A DNA stretch of 56,845 nt from Planosporangium thailandense. Its GTDB lineage: Bacteria > Actinomycetota > Actinomycetes > Mycobacteriales > Micromonosporaceae. Positions 15,905-23,479 of the stretch are shown piece by piece. Within the stretch, counting starts at the first letter, position 1. Every line of letters begins with the position of its first letter. Position numbers and translations under genes: made by a program. The notes under the pieces were generated by a model, which was not told the origin of the DNA, did not search any database, and saw only the letters and a program-made list of their open reading frames with translations. The stretch lies in NCBI RefSeq assembly GCF_011947195.1, contig NZ_JAATVY010000033.1, positions 1-56,845 on the forward strand. Reading direction: 5' to 3'.

Positions 15905-16651
15905 GTGGTTAGCTACGGCGTGTCTGTGTCGTCTCTAGCCGATGTATGGAACGGGCTGGCCGGGGCGCAACCGGCGCCGCCTCGCCTCGTCGTGGTCGGC
16001 ACCGCCGTGTTGGCGCTGGTGGCCGTCGGTCCGTACCGGTGCTGGCGGGTCTCGCGCCACGTCGTCACGATCGCCCACGAAGGTGGCCATGCCCTGGCCG
16101 CGCTGCTCACCGGCCGACGGCTGGCGGGGATCCGGCTGCACTCGGACACCTCGGGGCTGACGGTGTCCGCCGGCCGTCCCACCGGGCCCGGCATGGTCGT
16201 GACGGGTATGGCCGGTTACCTCGCGCCGTCAGTGCTGGGACTGCTCGGCGCGGTGCTGCTGACCGCAGGCCGGATCACCGTCATGCTCTGGGCGGCGTTG
16301 GTGGTCCTCGCCGCGATGCTGGTCATGATCCGCAACATGTTCGGGGTGGTGTCGGTCGTCGCCACGATCGGCATCGTCTTCGCGGTGTCGTGGTTCGCCT
16401 CCGCCCAGACCCAGGCCGCGTTCGCGTACTTCTCGGTCTGGCTGCTGCTGGCCGGCGGCGTACGGCCGGTGGTCGAACTGCAGCGACTGCGCCGTCGGGG
16501 TCGGGTGCCCTACTCGGACGCCGACCAGTTGGCTCGGCTGACTCCGCTGCCCGGCCTTTTCTGGGTGGTGTTCTTCTGGGTCGGCACGGTTGTGGCACTG
16601 CTCTTCGGTGGTTGGCTGCTGGCGCGGGCGATGACCCGCGGCTGGTTGTGA
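15905..16651 (+). CDS. M50-like membrane metalloprotease
   Basis: A 248-residue polytopic membrane protein with the zinc-site motif HEGGH in VTIAHEGGHALAALLTGRRL (about residue 58), followed by five or more hydrophobic spans. This is the layout of the actinobacterial M50B-like (site-2 protease-related) family. The second metal ligand is not obvious. It starts 19 bp after the MEDS/HATPase gene, so the two may share a transcript, which would fit a signalling role, but that is inference. The GTG-type start at 15905 gives a short hydrophilic lead; a start a few codons downstream is possible. Confidence 0.78.
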   Translation: MVSYGVSVSSLADVWNGLAGAQPAPPRLVVVGTAVLALVAVGPYRCWRVSRHVVTIAHEGGHALAALLTGRRLAGIRLHSDTSGLTVSAGRPTGPGMVVTGMAGYLAPSVLGLLGAVLLTAGRITVMLWAALVVLAAMLVMIRNMFGVVSVVATIGIVFAVSWFASAQTQAAFAYFSVWLLLAGGVRPVVELQRLRRRGRVPYSDADQLARLTPLPGLFWVVFFWVGTVVALLFGGWLLARAMTRGWL

Positions 16652-16981
16652 GGCCCCGGGGGTGGGTCCGACGAACCGGCCGAACGGTGGATCAGTGACG
16701 AAGCTCACTTAACGCTGTTCGGCTCATGCTGCGCGATCCCGCGCGTCACGGTCGGCAGTTCGAAGTAGCTTGCATCGCATGACAAACGGGACGGAGCGGG
16801 CAATGTTGCCCACGTCACTCCGTTACGCTCAGTAAGCGTATCGATTCAATTACTGATTGTTGTTGGTCTATACGCGCATGTCTGTAGATAGACTGGGCAG
16901 CCCACCCCTCTGTTTCTCGGCGGTAACTTTGACTGAACGTACGTGGTGCGCGCGACGCTTCTTCGGGGACATTGGGTAGCC
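16652..16981. other. Intergenic region upstream of the binding/vWA gene
   Basis: About 330 bp of noticeably lower GC than the flanking genes, with no convincing open frame on either strand (third-position GC is low in all frames). It probably holds the promoter of the rightward gene at 16982; I see no confident -35/-10 pair, hairpin or repeat. Confidence 0.5.
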
Positions 16982-18754
16982 GTGGGAGGTCGCCATAGGA
17001 ACCATCGCCGCGCCGGTAGATACACGTCCGGCGCGGGTGGTGGACGTACATCCGGAAGCCTGCGCACGGTCGCGGCCGCGGCCGCGGTGCTGGCCGTCAT
17101 CGCCGCGAGCTGGGGCGGATACCGCCTCTTCGCGGCTCCCTCGTGTTCGGGCACGGTGCGCCTGACGGTCGCGGCGACGCAGGAGATCGCCCCCGTCGTC
17201 AAGAGCACCGCCAGCCAGTGGGTCGACACCAAGCCGAGGTTCAACGGCAAGTGCGTCGCGGTTGACGTGGTCGCGGCGGACTCCGGTGACGTCGCCGCAG
17301 CCGTCGCCGGCCAGCACAACTCGGTCCTCGGTGGCATCGGACAGGCGAGCGGCAAGATGAAGGTGCCCGACGTCTGGATCCCCGACTCGTCGCTGTGGCT
17401 GCAGCGGCTGCGCGCCACGGGGGGCCAGGACTGGGTGCCGGCTGATACTCCCTCGGTGGGCCGCAGCCCCGTCGTCGTCGCGATGCCCCAGCCGGTGGCG
17501 GCCACCCTCGGCTGGCCGGACAAGAAGCTGACCTGGGCCGACCTGCTGTCGAAGGTGACCGCCGACGCCAAGCTGCGCACCGGCATCGTCGACCCCAGCC
17601 GCGACGCCTCCGGCACGAGCGGGCTGCTCGCCCTCGCGGCCGCCGCCAACGCCGCCGGCGACGCGACCGGCCAGGCGGCCACGGTCGCCGCGCTCCGGGC
17701 GCTCGCCACCGGGAAGGCCACGCTGCGCGACGAACTGGTCGCGCGCTTCCCGCGCGCCACCGACGCCGCCTCGCTGACCAGCAGCCTGAGCGCCGCTCCG
17801 CTGTCCGAGCAGGCCGTCATCGCCTACAACCGCACCCAGCCACCCGTGCCGCTGGCGCCGGTCTTCGTCGACCCGGCGCCGCTGCCGCTGGACTACCCGT
17901 TCGCCGTCATGCCGGGCATCTCGGGTGACCAGGCCGGCGCGGCGCGTGCGCTGATGGTCACGCTGGCCGGCGACGCCTACCGGGACAAGCTGGCCAAGGC
18001 GGGCATCCGCGCCGCCGACGGCAGCGCCGGCGGCGGGTTCACCGCGGCCAAGGGCACGCCCCTGACCCCGTCGCCGGCCGCCAAGCCGGTCGACCCGGCG
18101 GTCCTCGACCGCGTGCTCTCCACCTGGTCGGCCGTCACCCTGCCGGGACGGATGCTCACGGTCATCGACATCTCCGGGTCGATGGCCGAGCCCGTACCCA
18201 CCGCCGGCGGCGCCTCGAAGGAACAGGTCACCGTCGAGGCCGCCCGCAAGGGTCTCGCCCTCTGCGACGACTCCTGGGCGATCGGCCTGTGGGACTTCAC
18301 GAACCAGGCCGACGGCGCGAACGACTTCAAGGAGGTCGTGCCGATCGGCCTGCTGGCCAACAGTCGGCAGGACCTCGCCAACGGGCTCGGCACCATCCAG
18401 CCGAAGCTCAACGGCGGCACGCCGCTCTACAACACCATGCTCGCCGCGTACAAGGCCGTGCAGAACAACTGGGACCCGAGCCGGGTCAACTCGATCGTGC
18501 TCTTCACCGACGGCCAGAACGACGACCCGCAGGGTCTGACGCTCGACCAGCTCACGACCGAGCTGAAAAAGATCATGGATCCGAACCGGCCGATCCAGGT
18601 CATCGCGATCGGTATCGGCAACCAGGTGAGCGAGAAGGAGTTGCAGACCATCACGAACACGACCGGCGGCGGCACGTTCCTCGCTCCCGACCCGGCCAAG
18701 ATCGGCGACATCTTCCTGAAGGCGATCGCGCTGCGGTCGGCCGGAACGCGCTGA
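16982..18754 (+). CDS. Membrane-anchored substrate-binding and vWA domain protein
   Basis: A protein of about 590 residues. A basic N-terminus precedes one span (TVAAAAAVLAVIAASWGGYR). The extracytoplasmic part first resembles a type-2 periplasmic binding fold (about 50-370; VRLTVAATQEIAPVV, PDVWIPDSSLWLQRL). It ends in a von Willebrand A domain with a complete MIDAS start, TVIDISGSMAEP, plus GGTPLYNTM and IVLFTDGQNDD (about 385-585). This arrangement recurs in actinomycetes; ligands are unknown. The GTG at 16982 gives the common MGGRH-type start; the open frame extends 13 codons further up. Confidence 0.82.
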   Translation: MGGRHRNHRRAGRYTSGAGGGRTSGSLRTVAAAAAVLAVIAASWGGYRLFAAPSCSGTVRLTVAATQEIAPVVKSTASQWVDTKPRFNGKCVAVDVVAADSGDVAAAVAGQHNSVLGGIGQASGKMKVPDVWIPDSSLWLQRLRATGGQDWVPADTPSVGRSPVVVAMPQPVAATLGWPDKKLTWADLLSKVTADAKLRTGIVDPSRDASGTSGLLALAAAANAAGDATGQAATVAALRALATGKATLRDELVARFPRATDAASLTSSLSAAPLSEQAVIAYNRTQPPVPLAPVFVDPAPLPLDYPFAVMPGISGDQAGAARALMVTLAGDAYRDKLAKAGIRAADGSAGGGFTAAKGTPLTPSPAAKPVDPAVLDRVLSTWSAVTLPGRMLTVIDISGSMAEPVPTAGGASKEQVTVEAARKGLALCDDSWAIGLWDFTNQADGANDFKEVVPIGLLANSRQDLANGLGTIQPKLNGGTPLYNTMLAAYKAVQNNWDPSRVNSIVLFTDGQNDDPQGLTLDQLTTELKKIMDPNRPIQVIAIGIGNQVSEKELQTITNTTGGGTFLAPDPAKIGDIFLKAIALRSAGTR

Positions 18755-18851
18755 TCCGCGTCTGAGCACATGAGCCGGCGGGCTCGCGGCGACGGCCGTG
18801 AGCCCGCCGGCTCGCTGTGTGCCGGGCGGTACCGGCGGATCTTCCGACGAC

Positions 18852-19997
18852 ATGTCGCCGCTGCCAGGTACCGTGGCGGGCGTGCGGGCGTGGGAGATCG
18901 TGGTGGGTGGCGTCGCGGGTGCGCTCACCTGCTGGTTCATCCTGGTCGGGGCGTTGCTGCTCGGACGGCCCCGCGGGGGCGCGCTGCCGGAAGCGCTACG
19001 GCTGCTTCCCGACCTGTTGAGGCTGGTCGGCCGGCTCGCCCGCGATCGCAGCCTGCCCGCGGGGGTACGCGGACGGCTGTTGCTGCTCGGCGGTTACCTG
19101 GCGATGCCGTTCGACCTGGTCCCCGACTTCGTGCCGATCGTCGGGTACGCCGACGACGCCGTCATCGTCGCACTCACCCTGCGTTCGGTCGCCCGACGGG
19201 CGGGCACCCAGGCCCTGCGCCGGCACTGGCCGGGCACGGACACCGGCTTCGAGGCGCTGTGCCGGCTGGTACGCCTGCCCGCCGACGGCTCGCCACCGCC
19301 ACCGCCGACCCGGTCCTGGTGGGTCGACGGCGGCCTGCTTGCCGGCTTCATCGGCCTCACCATCGCGCTGTCGGGCGGCGCGTTCCTGGGCGTGGACGTC
19401 GGCGTCGACAACTGGTGCCGGGCGCACCGGCCGGCGGCGCTGTACTGGCTGGCCCGCGGTGGCTTCCTGCTCGGCCAGGGGACGCCGCTCGCCGTCGTGG
19501 TGTTCGGGCTCGCGGTACTGCTGGGCTGGCGGCGGCGGTCCGTGCGGCCGGTGCTGCCGGTCCTCGCCGCCGAGGTGCTCACCGCCGTCGTCGTGCTGGT
19601 ACTCAAGACCAGCCTGCACCGGGCGCCACCCAACAACCAGCACCACGTGGCCCACCCCGAGCGCCTGTTCAGCGACCCGCTCAGCCAGTCGTACCCGTCC
19701 GGGCACATGGTCGTCGCGATCGTCTGGTACGGGATTCTCGCCCTGCTCCTCGCCGGCCTGCTGGACGTCCGGTGGCGGCGTGCGGTACGGGTGGTGCCGC
19801 CGGTCATCCTGCTCGTCGTCACGATCTACCTCAGCTTCCACTGGGTGACCGACTCGGTCGCCGGGCTCATGCTCGGACTGCTGCTCTACCGGCTGCTCGT
19901 CCGCGTTTTCCATGATCGCGGAAACTTCTTCGTGCCCTGGCCCGGAAAAGGTTCCGCGATCACGAGGGAGGAGCCAGCCAGGTGCCCGCGCGCATGA
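18852..19997 (+). CDS. DUF1232-PAP2 phosphatase fusion
   Basis: A membrane protein of 381 residues. The N-terminal third holds a DUF1232 (YkvA-like) segment, GYLAMPFDLVPDFVPIVGYA. The rest is a PAP2 lipid-phosphatase domain with its three catalytic motifs: KTSLHRAPP, YPSGH and SFHWVTDSVAG (His and Asp of motif 3). Substrates would be lipid phosphates or undecaprenyl pyrophosphate at the outer membrane face. The last ~28 residues, from FHDRGNF on, are encoded by the palindrome at 19913 plus sequence overlapping the convergent nagA gene by 38 bp. They are therefore a recent-looking, probably non-functional tail. Starts at 18798 (ATG) or 18883 (GTG, just before the first span) are alternatives. 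Confidence 0.83.
   Translation: MSPLPGTVAGVRAWEIVVGGVAGALTCWFILVGALLLGRPRGGALPEALRLLPDLLRLVGRLARDRSLPAGVRGRLLLLGGYLAMPFDLVPDFVPIVGYADDAVIVALTLRSVARRAGTQALRRHWPGTDTGFEALCRLVRLPADGSPPPPPTRSWWVDGGLLAGFIGLTIALSGGAFLGVDVGVDNWCRAHRPAALYWLARGGFLLGQGTPLAVVVFGLAVLLGWRRRSVRPVLPVLAAEVLTAVVVLVLKTSLHRAPPNNQHHVAHPERLFSDPLSQSYPSGHMVVAIVWYGILALLLAGLLDVRWRRAVRVVPPVILLVVTIYLSFHWVTDSVAGLMLGLLLYRLLVRVFHDRGNFFVPWPGKGSAITREEPARCPRA
19913..19962. repeat. TGATC...GATCA palindrome, copy C, inside a coding end
   Basis: A 50-bp imperfect palindrome starting TGATCGCGGAAACTT and ending GTTCCGCGATCA. It lies within the 3' end of the PAP2 reading frame and touches the stop of nagA (stop triplet 19960-19962 contains its last bases). 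It probably serves as the terminator between these convergent genes. Confidence 0.85.
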
Positions 19998-21090
19998 CGC
20001 GTAGCACCCGCAGGTCGTCGTCGAGCACGACGAGGTCGGCCCGCCGCCCGCCCTCCACCGCGCCCACGTCGTGCCGGCCGATCGCGGCGGCCGGCGTGGT
20101 GGCCGCCATCCGCGCCGCGTCCACGATCGTCGCGCCGGCGCCGACCGCTCGCCGGAGCGCCCGGTCCATGGTCAGTGTGCTGCCGGCGATCGAGTCGCCG
20201 TCGGTCAGGCGGGCCACCCCGTCGCGGACCGTGACGTCCTGGCCACCCAGCTCGTAGGCACCGTCGGGCATGCCCGCGGCTGCCATCGCGTCGGTGATGA
20301 GCGCCGCCCGCGCCGGGCCGGTGACCGACGTGGCGAAGGACAGGGTGCCGTCGTGCAGGTGTACGCCGTCGGCGACCAGCTCGCAGGTGACGCTCTCGGC
20401 GGCGAGCAGGGCGAACACCGGGCCGGGCTCGCGGTGGTGCGGCGGACGCATCCCGTTGAACACGTGGGTACCCACGGAGGCGCCGGCGGCGATCCCGGCG
20501 AGGGTCTGCTCGTACGTGGCGTCGGTGTGCCCGATCGCGGCCACGACGCCGCGGGCGACCAGGAACCGGATGGCCTCCAGCGCGCCCGGCAGCTCCGGGG
20601 CGATGGTCACCATGCGCACGGCGCCGCCGCCGGCGTCCAGCAACCGGGACAGCTCGTCGATCGACGGGGGGCGCAGGTGGGCCGGGTTCTGGGCGCCGCA
20701 GCGCGGCCGCGACAGGTAGGGGCCCTCGAAGTGGATGCCGGCGATCACACCCTCGGCGACCAGCGGGGCGTACGCGCGTACCGCCGCGAGCATCGGCTCG
20801 GGCGGCGAGGTGACCAGGCTCGCCAGCAGGGTCGTGGTGCCGTGGGCCAGGTGGAAGCCGGCCCCGTCCCGTACCTGTTGCGGGTCTCCGGTCGTGAAGG
20901 CGTGCCCGCCGCCGCCGTGGGTGTGGATGTCGACGAAGCCGGGCACGATCCAGGCGCCGGGTACGACCTCCGCGTCGCCGTCCGGCCGGTCGGGGCGCAC
21001 CTCCGCGATCGTGTTTCCGGAGATCCGGACGTGCCCGTGCTCGATCACTCCGTGCGCGGTGACGATCCGCGGGCCGGTGAGCAGGGTCAT
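19960..21090 (-). CDS. nagA: N-acetylglucosamine-6-phosphate deacetylase
   Basis: This 376-residue cytosolic amidohydrolase removes acetate from GlcNAc-6-phosphate, giving glucosamine-6-phosphate. The TIM-barrel start PGFVDIHTHGGGGHAFTTGD carries the metal-binding HxH, IHFEGPYLS holds the metal Glu, VAAIGHTDATYEQ and THVFNGMRPPHHREPG supply His residues, and LITDAMAAAGMPDG carries the catalytic Asp. The ATG at 21090 is used. Directly upstream a 26-bp tandem duplication separates it from the ROK kinase stop and creates a nine-codon open frame. Together with the kinase and the divergent DeoR regulator it forms an amino-sugar catabolic locus; nagB is not in the window. Confidence 0.93.
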   Translation of the reverse strand: MTLLTGPRIVTAHGVIEHGHVRISGNTIAEVRPDRPDGDAEVVPGAWIVPGFVDIHTHGGGGHAFTTGDPQQVRDGAGFHLAHGTTTLLASLVTSPPEPMLAAVRAYAPLVAEGVIAGIHFEGPYLSRPRCGAQNPAHLRPPSIDELSRLLDAGGGAVRMVTIAPELPGALEAIRFLVARGVVAAIGHTDATYEQTLAGIAAGASVGTHVFNGMRPPHHREPGPVFALLAAESVTCELVADGVHLHDGTLSFATSVTGPARAALITDAMAAAGMPDGAYELGGQDVTVRDGVARLTDGDSIAGSTLTMDRALRRAVGAGATIVDAARMAATTPAAAIGRHDVGAVEGGRRADLVVLDDDLRVLRVMRAGTWLAPPS

Positions 21091-21127
21091 GCGGGTACTC
21101 CGGTGAGCAGGGTCATGCGGGTACTCC
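21076..21127. repeat. 26-bp tandem duplication at the kinase/nagA junction
   Basis: Two identical 26-bp units (21076-21101, 21102-21127) beginning GGTGAGCAGGGTCATG on the + strand. On the coding strand each unit contains ATGACCCTGCTCACC, the nagA start. The kinase ends in ATGA using the upstream copy; that ATG opens a nine-codon frame (MTLLTGVPA) whose TGA overlaps the true nagA ATG. Since 26 is not a multiple of three, the first ATG is out of frame with nagA. Confidence 0.9.
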
Positions 21128-22045
21128 GTTGAGGGCGTCGCGGGCGATGAGTCCGGCGCCGAGGCAGCCGGCTTCGTCGCCGAGCGCCGCGCGCATCAGG
21201 GCCGGCTCGCGTTGGAATCTGAGCCGCTCCCGCAGGGCGGCGCCAAGGGGGTTGAGCAGGGCGTCACCGGCTTCGGCTAGGCCGCCGCCGACGACCACGG
21301 CCTCCGGGTCGAACAGCGTGAGGCCGGTGAGCAGGCCGTCGGCGAGGGCGTCGATCGCCTCGCCCCAGACGCCCGCCGCGGTGGGATCGCCGGCGGCGGC
21401 GAGGGCAGCCACCCGGTCGGCGCCGGTCGGCGTCCCGGCGGGTGAGCGCTCGGCGTACCGGCGGGACACGGCGGCGGCGGAGGCGATCGCCTCCAGGCAG
21501 CCGCGCAGGCCGCAGCCGCAGGCCGGACCGCCCGGGCGGATGACGACGTGGCCGAGCTCGCCGGCCGCGCCGTGTGCTCCGGCGAAGGCGGTGCCGTCCA
21601 CGACGTGGGCGGCGGCGATCCCGGTGCCGATCGCGACGAAGAGGACGTGCCGGTAGCCACGGCCGGCGCCCAGCCGGGCTTCGGCGAGGCCGCCGACGCG
21701 TACGTCGTGGCCGAGCGCCGTGGGCAGCCCGATCCGCTCGGTGACCAGTTGCCGGAGGGGAACGTCGCGGAAGCCCACGTTCGCCGACCAGGTCGCCACC
21801 CCGGCCGCCTCGTCGACAACTCCGGGCACCACGATGCCGATCCCTTCCGGGCGCAGTCCGGTGCGCTCGGCGGTGCGGACCAGCCCTTCGGTGATCTCCA
21901 GGATCGTCGTGACGACCGCCTCGGATCCGCGTTCGCGGCCGGTGGCGCGGCGCTCGCTGTGGCGTACCTGTCCGGCGGCGTCGACCAGGGCGCATTTGAT
22001 GCCGGTGCCCCCGACGTCGAGGGCGACGACCACGTCGTCGGCCAT
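21113..22045 (-). CDS. ROK family sugar kinase, probable N-acetylglucosamine kinase
   Basis: A 310-residue cytosolic kinase. The ATP-binding DVGGTGIKCALVD is at the N-terminus, GTGIAAAHVVDG and GELGHVVI (catalytic-region His) lie in the middle, and the ROK zinc signature ACGCGLRGCLEAIAS follows. Members phosphorylate glucose, GlcNAc or related sugars; pairing with nagA and a DeoR regulator points to GlcNAc, but glucose is not excluded. I choose the ATG at 22045 (GGGGGTACGAG just upstream) because the family motif begins eight residues later. The stop overlaps an ATG that no longer starts nagA because of the 26-bp duplication. Confidence 0.88.
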   Translation of the reverse strand: MADDVVVALDVGGTGIKCALVDAAGQVRHSERRATGRERGSEAVVTTILEITEGLVRTAERTGLRPEGIGIVVPGVVDEAAGVATWSANVGFRDVPLRQLVTERIGLPTALGHDVRVGGLAEARLGAGRGYRHVLFVAIGTGIAAAHVVDGTAFAGAHGAAGELGHVVIRPGGPACGCGLRGCLEAIASAAAVSRRYAERSPAGTPTGADRVAALAAAGDPTAAGVWGEAIDALADGLLTGLTLFDPEAVVVGGGLAEAGDALLNPLGAALRERLRFQREPALMRAALGDEAGCLGAGLIARDALNGVPA

Positions 22046-22209
22046 CTCGTACCCCCGTTCGCGCCGCTGCCCGCCACGTTGCGTCGCGCCGTGACAGTGT
22101 GCACCCCGGGTTCCCAGTGCTGCCCGGCGACCGGTCTCCACCACCGGCAGGCAACTTTGTTAACAGTGTAGCGTGCGGTCAAGATCACTGATCATTGGCC
22201 ATGGTATCG

Positions 22210-22250
22210 GCGAAACGCGCAGGCGCTGCGCTTGTCTCCGGACGTTTCGC
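22210..22250. promoter_or_regulatory. Inverted repeat GCGAAACG/CGTTTCGC before the DeoR regulator
   Basis: Arms at 22210-22217 and 22243-22250 are exact 8-bp complements, in the 250-bp divergent region between the sugar kinase and the DeoR gene. A GCGCA/TGCGC inverted repeat lies between them. It is a candidate operator for the adjacent DeoR-family repressor controlling both directions. The assignment rests on position only. Confidence 0.4.
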
Positions 22251-22297
22251 GCATTAGTGTGCACAGAACTTCGCAGCACCTGCGCAGAGAGGTGAGT

Positions 22298-23083
22298 ATG
22301 GACCGGTACGCGCGTTGGAACGCGCTGCTCGAGCTACTCACCGAGAGCGGCCGGGTCAGTGTGGAGGAGGCCGCCGAGCGGCTGAACGTCTCCCAGGCCA
22401 CCATCCGGCGGGACTTCGACCAGCTCGCCCAGCAGCAGATGATCACTCGTACCCGCGGCGGCGCCGTCGCCAGCGGGGTCTCCTACGACCTGCCCCTGCG
22501 CTACAAGACGGCCAAGCACTCCGCGGAGAAGCAGCGGATCGGCGCCGCGGCGGCCGCCCTCGTGGAGCCCGGCATGGTGGTCGGACTCAACGGCGGCACC
22601 ACGATGACCGAGGTGGCCCGCGCTCTCGCGGTCCGTCCCGAGCTCGCCGGCAACGCCGACGAAGCCCAGTTCACCGTCGTCACCAACGCCTTGAACATCG
22701 CCAACGAACTGCTCGTACGTTCCCGCATGAAGATCGTGGTGACCGGCGGGGTGGTCCGCCCGCAGTCGTTCGAACTGGTCGGCCCGCTCGGTGGCAACCT
22801 GCTGCGCGACGTGACCCTGGACGTGGCGCTGCTCGGCGCGGATGCCCTCGACGTGACCCTCGGCGCCGCCGCGCACCACGAGGGCGAAGCGGCGATGAAC
22901 AGCCTCATGGTCGGCCAGGCCCGGCGTGTGGTCATGGTCGTGGACAGTTCGAAGCTCGGCGGGCACGCCTTCGCCCGCATCTGCCCGATCGACCGGATCG
23001 ACACGCTGGTCACCGACTCGGGCGCGGATCCGGAGATCCTCCGCGGCTTCGAGCAGGCGGGCGTACACGTCATCGTCGCCTGA
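22298..23083 (+). CDS. DeoR/GlpR family transcriptional regulator of amino-sugar genes
   Basis: A 261-residue repressor. The winged helix at the N-terminus (NALLELLTESGRVSVEEAAE, then RLNVSQATIRRDFDQL) is the DeoR signature. The rest is the sugar-phosphate-sensing DeoRC domain with GLNGGTTMTEVARAL, TVVTNALNIANEL, VVTGGVVRPQSFELVGPL, and DSSKLGGHAFARI. The ATG at 22298 has AGAGAGGTGAG upstream. It is transcribed away from the kinase-nagA pair, so it likely represses that operon and itself, with an amino-sugar phosphate as inducer (inference). Confidence 0.9.
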   Translation: MDRYARWNALLELLTESGRVSVEEAAERLNVSQATIRRDFDQLAQQQMITRTRGGAVASGVSYDLPLRYKTAKHSAEKQRIGAAAAALVEPGMVVGLNGGTTMTEVARALAVRPELAGNADEAQFTVVTNALNIANELLVRSRMKIVVTGGVVRPQSFELVGPLGGNLLRDVTLDVALLGADALDVTLGAAAHHEGEAAMNSLMVGQARRVVMVVDSSKLGGHAFARICPIDRIDTLVTDSGADPEILRGFEQAGVHVIVA

Positions 23084-23137
23084 GCGGGCGCCGTCAGTAC
23101 GCTGGAACCCGGTCGCGATACGAGCCGGGAGGCGACG

Positions 23138-23479
23138 ATGGCACCTGCGGAGAACGAGGGCACCCCGCCGCCCGAGTTCGACGGCGAGCCGGCCGACCCG
23201 GCGCCCGACTCCGTCGACCAGCCGGAGTCCACAGAGGGCGCCACGGCGGCCGGGCTGACCGACGGCGAGCGCGCGCTGCTCGACTTCGAGAACCAGTGGT
23301 GGCGCCAGCCGGGCGCCAAGGAGCAGGCGATCCGCGACCGGTTCGACCTGTCGCCGACCAACTACTACCAGCTGCTCAACGCGCTGCTCGACCGGCCGGC
23401 CGCGCTGGCCTACGACCCGGTGCTGGTCAACCGCCTGCGCCGGATCCGGACCGGCGGCCGCTCCGGGCGCGGCGCCTAG
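23138..23479 (+). CDS. DUF3263 domain protein
   Basis: A 113-residue small protein. Residues 1-40 are an acidic, Pro-rich unstructured lead. Residues 41-105 carry the DUF3263 core LTDGERALLDFENQWWRQPG, then KEQAIRDRFDLSPTNYYQLL, which looks like a helix-turn-helix but has no proven function. It is common and often single-copy in actinomycetes. Its TAG overlaps the TAG of the convergent AAA ATPase in the shared tetramer CTAG (23476-23479), leaving no space for a separate terminator. Confidence 0.88.
   Translation: MAPAENEGTPPPEFDGEPADPAPDSVDQPESTEGATAAGLTDGERALLDFENQWWRQPGAKEQAIRDRFDLSPTNYYQLLNALLDRPAALAYDPVLVNRLRRIRTGGRSGRGA

Noticed and set aside
16868..18940. 690-codon minus-strand frame opposite the binding/vWA gene
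   Set aside because: Mirror of a real gene with a full MIDAS motif; the translation is low complexity.
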